Part shown: in pieces, positions 1-3,969 of the stretch | Position numbering within the stretch: position 1 is the stretch's first letter | Layout of the letters: each line of letters starts with the position of its first letter | Assembly: GCA_016215735.1 (NCBI GenBank) | Contig: JACRIA010000041.1 | Coordinates: 1 to 6,241, forward strand | Length of the DNA stretch: 6,241 bases | From: Candidatus Peregrinibacteria bacterium | GTDB taxonomy: Bacteria > Patescibacteriota > Gracilibacteria > UBA1369 > UBA12463 | Reading direction: 5' to 3' | Position numbers and translations under genes: made by a program | The notes under the pieces: generated by a model | Seen by the model: the letters and a program-made list of their open reading frames with translations, nothing else | Database searches by the model: none | What the model was told of the DNA's origin: nothing

Positions 1-2339
1 CTGGCACAATGCTTTCTGCCGCAAATCTCTTGAAGCCGGCTACCGGTGAGCCTGTAGTCACGCCAGGCAAAGATATTATTCTCGGCTGTTATTATCTAAC
101 AAAAATGGTTCAGGGGAAACCGGGCGAAGGAATGATTTTTGCGAGTCTTGAGGAAGCAATGATCGCGAACCAATGCGGATATTTGCATATTCAGGCAAAA
201 ATTAAAGCACGCATTGATGTGAATAAAAATAATAAACCGGAAATTATTGAAACAACTCTGGGTCGCATGATTGTTAATTCGTTTCTGCCAAAAGGCATTG
301 CTTATATAAATGAGGTAACAGGAAAAAAACGCCTGACCGCTATTATCAGTGAAACATTTGATAAATATGGAAACGAAACAACCGCGATTGTTTCCGATAG
401 TTTGAAAAAAATCGGTTTTTACTACGCGACGCGGTCAGGTTTATCTATTTCCGCTTCTGACATGATAATTCCGAAAAGCAAAGAAAAAATCATCGAAGAA
501 AGCGACGAAATAATTAAAAAGATAAACAACAAATATTATTACGGTCTTATCACGGATGATGAAAGATACGTGAACACAGTTAAAACATGGTCGGAAGCAA
601 AATCAAAAATTACGACTGAAATGGTCAAAGGCATTGAAAGCGAAAATGATATTCATTATATGATTGATTCAGGCGCGCGCGGAAACTGGGGACAAATCAC
701 GCAGTTATGCGGAATGAAAGGTTTGGTCGCGAATCCCGCTGGTAAAACAATTGAACTGCCGATTAAATCTAATCTTAAGGAAGGATTTACAATTCTTGAA
801 TACTTTATTGCGACTCACGGCGGAAGAAAAGGTAAATCAGATACAGCTCTCAAAACAGCGGAAGCTGGCTATCTTACGCGCCGCTTAATCGACACTGTTC
901 AAAATATCGTAATAAAAGAATACGACTGTAAAACAAAACTCTCGCATAAGATCACGCGCACTGAAAGCGATTACATAGGAGAATCTTTCGGCAGAAGGCT
1001 TCTCGGACGCGTACTCGCGAAACCAGCAGTAGTTTCAAAAACAGGCGAGGTGCTCGCGGAAACAAATACTGAAATTACGAACGACATATTAAAAGAAATT
1101 GAAAAACATAAAATTGAAGAAGTGGAAATCCGCTCAACAATGACATGCCAAACAACAGGAGGCATCTGCGTAAAATGCTACGGAAAAGATCTCGGCACAA
1201 ATGAAACTGTTAGAATCGGCGTGCCTGTCGGCATTATCGCGGCACAAAGCATCGGTGAACCAGGAACCCAGCTCACAATGCGCACATTTCACATGGGCGG
1301 TGTTGCCGGCGAAGGAGATATCACGCAGGGCCTTACGCGCGTTGAAGAATTATTTGAAGCGCGGTCTGTTAAAAATCCGGCAGTGCTTGCTGAAACAGAA
1401 GGCCGCGTAAAAATTCATCATAAAGGAAATCTGATGGAAATTGTCGTTGATTCAGAACATCCGATTGAAAAAGAATTTTATCTGCCGCTTCAAAGCACGC
1501 TAAGCGTGAAGAAAGGCGACAAAGTAAAATCAGGCCAAATTTTGGCTAAAAGCGAAGAGAATAAAAATGCCGTAAAAAGCGATGTTGATGGAAAAGTGAC
1601 AGAAATAGATGTTAATAAAATCGTTGTCACAACGCACGGACCCGTTGAAAAGACATACGAAATTCCGTTTGGAAAAACTATCAAAGTGAAAAACGGGCAA
1701 TACGTGGAAAAAGGCGCGCCTCTCTGTTCAGGCCATCTGAATCTGCGCGATCTCATGCGCTTAACCGATCTTTACGCTGTTCAGAAATACATAATGACAG
1801 AGGTAAAAAACATTTATTCTTTGCACGGCCAGACAATCAATGACAAACACATCGAAGTGATTGCCAGACAAATGCTTTCGAAAGTAAGAATCGTGGAAGC
1901 CGGCGATACTGACTTTTTGCCGGGCGAAATTGTTGATTATATAGAATATGTAAACGCGAATGCGGAACTCGAAAAAAAGCGAAAACACGCGAGCCGCGGA
2001 GAACGTCTTCTTCTTGGCCTTACGCGTGTTGCTCTTTATGCGGATAGCTGGCTTTCTGCCGCGTCGTTCCAGGAAACAATCAGGGTTCTTGTTGAAGCGT
2101 CTGTGACAAAGAAAATAGATTATTTGAACGGCCTGAAAGAAAATGTTATTATCGGAAAACTTATTCCTGCCGGCGAAACTTATCGCAAACTCCACACTGA
2201 AGAAACAGAGGAAATGGAAAAGAAAATCGCGATTGAATGCAAACACGGCCTAAGAAAAAAATCGCTCGCAGAAGATGAATCATATCCGGAAGAATTAAAA
2301 GAATTCACGGAAAGATCAACGATTTATCCGATAATATAG
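1..2339 (+). CDS. rpoC: DNA-directed RNA polymerase subunit beta' (3' part, 5' end outside window)
   Basis: Largest subunit of bacterial RNA polymerase; it forms much of the active-site cleft. The reading frame is open from the first bases (frame of position 3), so the true start and the NADFDGD catalytic loop lie upstream. Residue numbers count from the Met at position 9, which is internal. The segment opens with MLSAANLLKPATGEP, aligning to the E. coli MMSTNNILSPANGEP region. An F-loop region SGARG is at 221-225. The bridge helix is about 266-302 (THGGRKG...TALKTAEAGYLTRRL). Four cysteines, C307, C380, C387 and C390, match the second zinc site, with the last three spaced 7 and 3 as in E. 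coli. The trigger loop is about 418-450, with the catalytic-loop motif MRTFH at 424-428. The large E. coli-type insertion in the trigger loop is absent. The frame runs intact to TAG. The identification is certain; only the C-terminal 60% or so is present. Confidence 0.98.
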   Translation, partial: GTMLSAANLLKPATGEPVVTPGKDIILGCYYLTKMVQGKPGEGMIFASLEEAMIANQCGYLHIQAKIKARIDVNKNNKPEIIETTLGRMIVNSFLPKGIAYINEVTGKKRLTAIISETFDKYGNETTAIVSDSLKKIGFYYATRSGLSISASDMIIPKSKEKIIEESDEIIKKINNKYYYGLITDDERYVNTVKTWSEAKSKITTEMVKGIESENDIHYMIDSGARGNWGQITQLCGMKGLVANPAGKTIELPIKSNLKEGFTILEYFIATHGGRKGKSDTALKTAEAGYLTRRLIDTVQNIVIKEYDCKTKLSHKITRTESDYIGESFGRRLLGRVLAKPAVVSKTGEVLAETNTEITNDILKEIEKHKIEEVEIRSTMTCQTTGGICVKCYGKDLGTNETVRIGVPVGIIAAQSIGEPGTQLTMRTFHMGGVAGEGDITQGLTRVEELFEARSVKNPAVLAETEGRVKIHHKGNLMEIVVDSEHPIEKEFYLPLQSTLSVKKGDKVKSGQILAKSEENKNAVKSDVDGKVTEIDVNKIVVTTHGPVEKTYEIPFGKTIKVKNGQYVEKGAPLCSGHLNLRDLMRLTDLYAVQKYIMTEVKNIYSLHGQTINDKHIEVIARQMLSKVRIVEAGDTDFLPGEIVDYIEYVNANAELEKKRKHASRGERLLLGLTRVALYADSWLSAASFQETIRVLVEASVTKKIDYLNGLKENVIIGKLIPAGETYRKLHTEETEEMEKKIAIECKHGLRKKSLAEDESYPEELKEFTERSTIYPII

Positions 2340-2358
2340 CAAAAATCGCGCAATTCCC

Positions 2359-2387
2359 TTGACGAAAATCGCGCTGTCGGATAAAAT
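2359..2387 (+). promoter_or_regulatory. Predicted sigma70-type promoter for rpsL
   Basis: The spacer between rpoC and rpsL contains TTGACG (2359-2364), exactly 17 bp, then TAAAAT (2382-2387). Each hexamer matches five of six consensus bases at the optimal spacing. Transcription would start near 2394, giving a leader of about 16-18 nt. No Shine-Dalgarno sequence is visible before the ATG at 2411. The promoter would let rpsL-rpsG be transcribed separately from rpoC, although read-through from rpoC is also likely because no terminator is seen after it. Confidence 0.7.
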
Positions 2388-2410
2388 CGCAAAGCATTCC
2401 GAATCAAATT

Positions 2411-2851
2411 ATGCCCACAATAAACCAATTAATCCGAAGGCCTCGAAGAAAACCCGGAAGAAGAAGCAAATCACCGGCATTGTTTGGTACGTGGAACAGC
2501 CTGCAAAACAGAAAAAATCCTTTACGTTCGCCGTTTAAACGCGGAATTTGCATCAAAGTAACAACAATGACGCCGAAAAAACCAAACTCTGCTTTGCGAA
2601 AAATCGCTAAAGTAAGGCTTACGAACGGAACAGAAGTTATCGCGTATATTCCGGGTGAAGGCCACAATCTGCAGGAACACTCGATAGTTTTAATTCGCGG
2701 AGGCCGCGTAAAAGATCTGCCGGGCGTCCGATACCATATTATAAGAGGCACCCTTGATACGCAGGGCGTCCAGAATAGAAAACAAGGCCGCTCGCGTTAT
2801 GGCGCCAAAAAACCTAAAGCCACGCAGTCAAGCGAAGCGAAGACTGCATAA
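2411..2851 (+). CDS. rpsL: 30S ribosomal protein S12 (uS12)
   Basis: S12 lies at the decoding centre of the small subunit and contributes to tRNA selection accuracy. The 146-residue product starts MPTINQLIRRPR and carries the family core TPKKPNSALRK (54-64), GEGHNLQEHS (82-91) and RGGRVKDLPGVRYH (96-109). Lysines 57 and 101 correspond to the two positions where E. coli streptomycin-resistance substitutions occur, so the wild-type, drug-sensitive residues are predicted. D102 is the site that is methylthiolated in some bacteria. Compared with E. coli S12 (124 residues), about 13 residues are inserted around 25-41, before KRGIC; Bacillota and CPR bacteria share such an insertion. There is also a polar tail of about 10 residues. 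The ATG is chosen because it gives the canonical N-terminus. It lies 71 nt after rpoC and shortly after a predicted promoter. Confidence 0.98.
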   Translation: MPTINQLIRRPRRKPGRRSKSPALFGTWNSLQNRKNPLRSPFKRGICIKVTTMTPKKPNSALRKIAKVRLTNGTEVIAYIPGEGHNLQEHSIVLIRGGRVKDLPGVRYHIIRGTLDTQGVQNRKQGRSRYGAKKPKATQSSEAKTA

Positions 2852-2869
2852 CACGCGGCCGCAGACCAC

Positions 2870-2884
2870 GCGACCAAAGGTCGC
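2870..2884 (+). other. Perfect small hairpin in rpsL-rpsG spacer
   Basis: GCGACC (2870-2875), loop AAA, and GGTCGC (2879-2884) form a perfect 6-bp GC-rich stem. It is followed by AGTATAAATTT rather than a T-run, so it is not a standard intrinsic terminator. In E. coli, S7 represses its own operon by binding the rpsL-rpsG intercistronic RNA. This hairpin occupies the corresponding place, but a role in S7 binding, RNA processing or partial termination is only inference. A palindrome GCGGCCGC lies just upstream at 2855-2862. Confidence 0.5.
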
Positions 2885-2893
2885 AGTATAAAT

Positions 2894-2925
2894 TTGGACA
2901 CTTGGAGGTTTGGACACTTGGACAC
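2894..2925 (+). repeat. Four tandem 8-bp units upstream of rpsG
   Basis: Four consecutive octamers of consensus TTGGACAC fill 2894-2925. Units 1, 3 and 4 are identical, and unit 2 (2902-2909) reads TTGGAGGT. The changed unit contains GGAGG, which looks like a Shine-Dalgarno sequence, but it sits 31 nt before the chosen rpsG ATG and only 1 nt before an in-frame TTG at 2910. It is therefore badly placed for either start. The array occupies most of the space where ribosome-binding signals for rpsG would be expected. Confidence 0.85.
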
Positions 2926-2939
2926 TTAAATTAAAATCT

Positions 2940-3395
2940 ATGCCTCAAAAAAAAGTCTATTACATACCAGAAGGATCAAGCCCATTACAGGAAAAATTTA
3001 TTAATTGCATCATGAAAGCAGGTAAGAAAAATCTCGCGCGAAAAATTTTTGCTGATACACTAGCGGTAATCGGAAAAAAAGAGAGCAAAAATCCTCAAGA
3101 AGTTTTTCAAAAAGCTATTGAAAATGTAAAACCAAATCTTGAAATAAGACCGAAAAGAATTGGCGGCGCAGTGTATCAAATTCCGGTCGAAGTCGCACCG
3201 CGCAGACAAATCTCCCTCGCAATAAGATGGATTGTGTCCTCCGCGCGCGGAACTCGCGGCCGCGACATGGCTTCAAAATTAGCCAGCGAAATACTCGCCG
3301 CGTACGCAGAACAAGGCTCAGCATTCAAGAAAAAGGAGGAACTGCACAGAATGGCGCAAGCCAATAAAGCGTTTGCGCATTTGGCGAGATTTTGA
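2940..3395 (+). CDS. rpsG: 30S ribosomal protein S7 (uS7)
   Basis: S7 is a primary 16S rRNA-binding protein that nucleates assembly of the 30S head and lines the E and P sites. The product is 151 residues. Family landmarks are FINCIMKAGKK (20-30), ENVKPNLE (61-68), GGAVYQIPVEVAPRRQ (75-90), LAIRW (93-97) and the ending KKEELHRMAQANKAFAHLARF. The N-terminus is about six residues shorter than in E. coli and lacks the usual PDPK segment before the first conserved helix. The start is the ATG at 2940 (MPQKK), which matches the family's basic N-terminus. An in-frame TTG at 2910 would add ten residues encoded by the octamer repeat and is disfavoured. No Shine-Dalgarno sequence is visible. The stop is TGA, and the protein ends exactly where the family does. 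It is expected to be co-transcribed with rpsL, 88 nt upstream. Confidence 0.97.
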   Translation: MPQKKVYYIPEGSSPLQEKFINCIMKAGKKNLARKIFADTLAVIGKKESKNPQEVFQKAIENVKPNLEIRPKRIGGAVYQIPVEVAPRRQISLAIRWIVSSARGTRGRDMASKLASEILAAYAEQGSAFKKKEELHRMAQANKAFAHLARF

Positions 3396-3397
3396 AG

Positions 3398-3432
3398 AGA
3401 ATGAAGAATGAAGAATGAAAAATACAGAATAA
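3398..3432 (+). repeat. Heptamer tandem array, left arm (consensus AGAATGA)
   Basis: Immediately after the rpsG stop there are five 7-bp units. Three are perfect AGAATGA copies (3398-3418), followed by AAAATAC and then AGAATAA (3426-3432). The array fills the 43-nt gap between the convergent ends of rpsG and the minus-strand gene. The same heptamer appears on the opposite strand at 3899-3926, so the two arrays form inverted arms around the minus-strand gene. No hairpin with a T-run that could end either transcript is present here. Confidence 0.85.
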
Positions 3433-3438
3433 GCAGAA

Positions 3439-3807
3439 TTAAGGTCTGGATTTTTTAATAAGGCCATATAGTATTCTATTCACAGTAACGGATTGATTCG
3501 AAGCTATCGAAAATTGATCATTGTTTAAATATCCAACATCTTTCGCGATTAGAAGTTGATTTTGAATTTCCGTATTAGACGCCTTGGCAAAATAATAAAA
3601 CTGTATCTTCTCCGTATAACGCAAACGACTGAAACCTTCTGCGATATTCGATGTTACTGAAACAGCGGCGCGGCGCAACTGGCTAATCAAGCCAAATGTT
3701 TCTTCGCGAGGAAAATTTTTTGTTAATTTATAAATCAACAAAACTAATTTATGCCCTTCTTGCCATGCATATAAATCTAAAAATGTTTTAATTTTACCTT
3801 TTTCCAT
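3439..3807 (-). CDS. Four-helix-bundle protein (S23/IVS-encoded family)
   Basis: A small helical protein of 122 residues from the ATG at 3807. It resembles the family first found in intervening sequences of 23S rRNA genes and related to Avd, the accessory protein of diversity-generating retroelements. The molecular function of stand-alone members is unknown. Visible features are helix 1 at about 9-33 (FLDLYAWQEGHKLVLLIYKL), the family signature LRRAAVSVTSNIAEGF at 44-59 in helix 2, helix 3 at about 64-94 (aromatic-rich, with LLIAKDVGYL), and a C-terminal helix ending in KKSRP. A GTG six bases upstream (3813) is an alternative start, but the ATG fits better with the predicted -10 element. The gene runs antisense to its neighbours, convergent with rpsG and divergent from fusA, and is bracketed by inverted heptamer arrays. 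It interrupts the usual rpsG-fusA adjacency, which suggests an inserted cassette. No reverse transcriptase, template repeat or rRNA gene is seen nearby. Confidence 0.93.
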   Translation of the reverse strand: MEKGKIKTFLDLYAWQEGHKLVLLIYKLTKNFPREETFGLISQLRRAAVSVTSNIAEGFSRLRYTEKIQFYYFAKASNTEIQNQLLIAKDVGYLNNDQFSIASNQSVTVNRILYGLIKKSRP

Positions 3808-3815
3808 ATGCACGG

Positions 3816-3824
3816 ATTATCACA
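3816..3824 (-). promoter_or_regulatory. Possible extended -10 promoter of the four-helix-bundle gene
   Basis: On the minus strand TGT followed by GATAAT (3821 down to 3816) looks like an extended -10 element. A TTGAAA at 3847-3842 could serve as the -35, but the spacer would be 20 bp, which is too long to be convincing. A start seven bases after the -10 would fall near 3809, two bases before the ATG at 3807 and after the alternative GTG at 3813. This would make the transcript almost leaderless and supports the ATG start. Confidence 0.35.
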
Positions 3825-3873
3825 TCAGTATTAAAAATTTCTTTCAAAAACTTAAATTTTTTCTGACTTTCTT

Positions 3874-3897
3874 CCCCCTCCAGCCCTCCCCCCGCCC
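3874..3897 (-). other. Putative G-quadruplex motif (C-rich on + strand)
   Basis: The + strand carries C-runs of 5, 3, 6 and 3 bases at 3874-3878, 3884-3886, 3888-3893 and 3895-3897, separated by 5, 1 and 1 bases. The minus strand therefore has four runs of at least three G with loops of 1, 1 and 5 nt, which meets the usual G-quadruplex pattern. It lies in otherwise AT-rich non-coding DNA, about 65 bp upstream of the four-helix-bundle start and right beside the right heptamer array. The pattern is directly visible; folding in the cell is inference. Confidence 0.7.
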
Positions 3898-3898
3898 T

Positions 3899-3926
3899 TC
3901 ATTCTTTATTCTCCATTCTTCATTCT
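3899..3926 (-). repeat. Heptamer tandem array, right arm (inverted AGAATGA)
   Basis: Four 7-bp units fill this stretch. Read on the minus strand they are AGAATGA, AGAATGG, AGAATAA and AGAATGA. The consensus equals that of the array at 3398-3432 in opposite orientation, so the two arrays bracket a block of about 530 bp containing the minus-strand gene and the G-rich tract. The array ends 4 bp before the -35 element of the fusA promoter. Confidence 0.85.
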
Positions 3927-3930
3927 ATCC

Positions 3931-3958
3931 TTGACTTTCGTTCCTGATTCCATATAAT
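3931..3958 (+). promoter_or_regulatory. Predicted sigma70-type promoter for fusA, near-leaderless
   Basis: TTGACT (3931-3936), a 16-bp spacer and a perfect TATAAT (3953-3958) make a strong promoter. Initiation seven bases after the -10 would be at about 3964-3966, only 4-6 nt before the fusA ATG at 3970. The bases between (ACCCCAAGCAT) contain no Shine-Dalgarno sequence. The promoter lies just outside the right heptamer array, so it would drive fusA independently of rpsL-rpsG. Confidence 0.8.
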
Positions 3959-3969
3959 ACCCCAAGCAT

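Noticed and set aside
1761..2246. Long open frame on the minus strand inside rpoC, and other antisense frames inside rpoC and fusA
   Set aside because: They lie opposite well-conserved coding sequence, have low-complexity Phe/Ser/Leu-rich translations and match no family I recognise; they are shadows of the real genes.
2855..2862. GCGGCCGC palindrome as a regulatory site
   Set aside because: A single 8-bp palindrome with no partner site; GC-rich words of this kind also occur in the coding regions here.
2870..2884. Rho-independent terminator after rpsL
   Set aside because: The stem is perfect but lacks a following T-run, and rpsG continues 55 nt downstream in the same orientation.
2910..2939. 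TTG at 2910 as the rpsG start, with GGAGG just before it
   Set aside because: The added ten residues are encoded by the octamer repeat and do not resemble S7. GGAGG is only 1 nt from the TTG, too close to work as a Shine-Dalgarno site.
3393..3460. TGA read as glycine (Gracilibacteria/Absconditabacteria code), extending rpsG past 3395
   Set aside because: S7 ends at the family's normal C-terminus (AFAHLARF) exactly at this TGA, and no in-frame TGA occurs inside rpoC, rpsL or fusA.
3439..3813. A diversity-generating retroelement (the minus-strand protein resembles Avd)
   Set aside because: No reverse transcriptase, template/variable repeat pair or variable target gene is present in the window. 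The protein fits the wider S23 family equally well.
3398..3926. Heptamer arrays as a CRISPR array
   Set aside because: The units are contiguous 7-mers with no unique spacers, and the two arrays are in opposite orientation around a gene.
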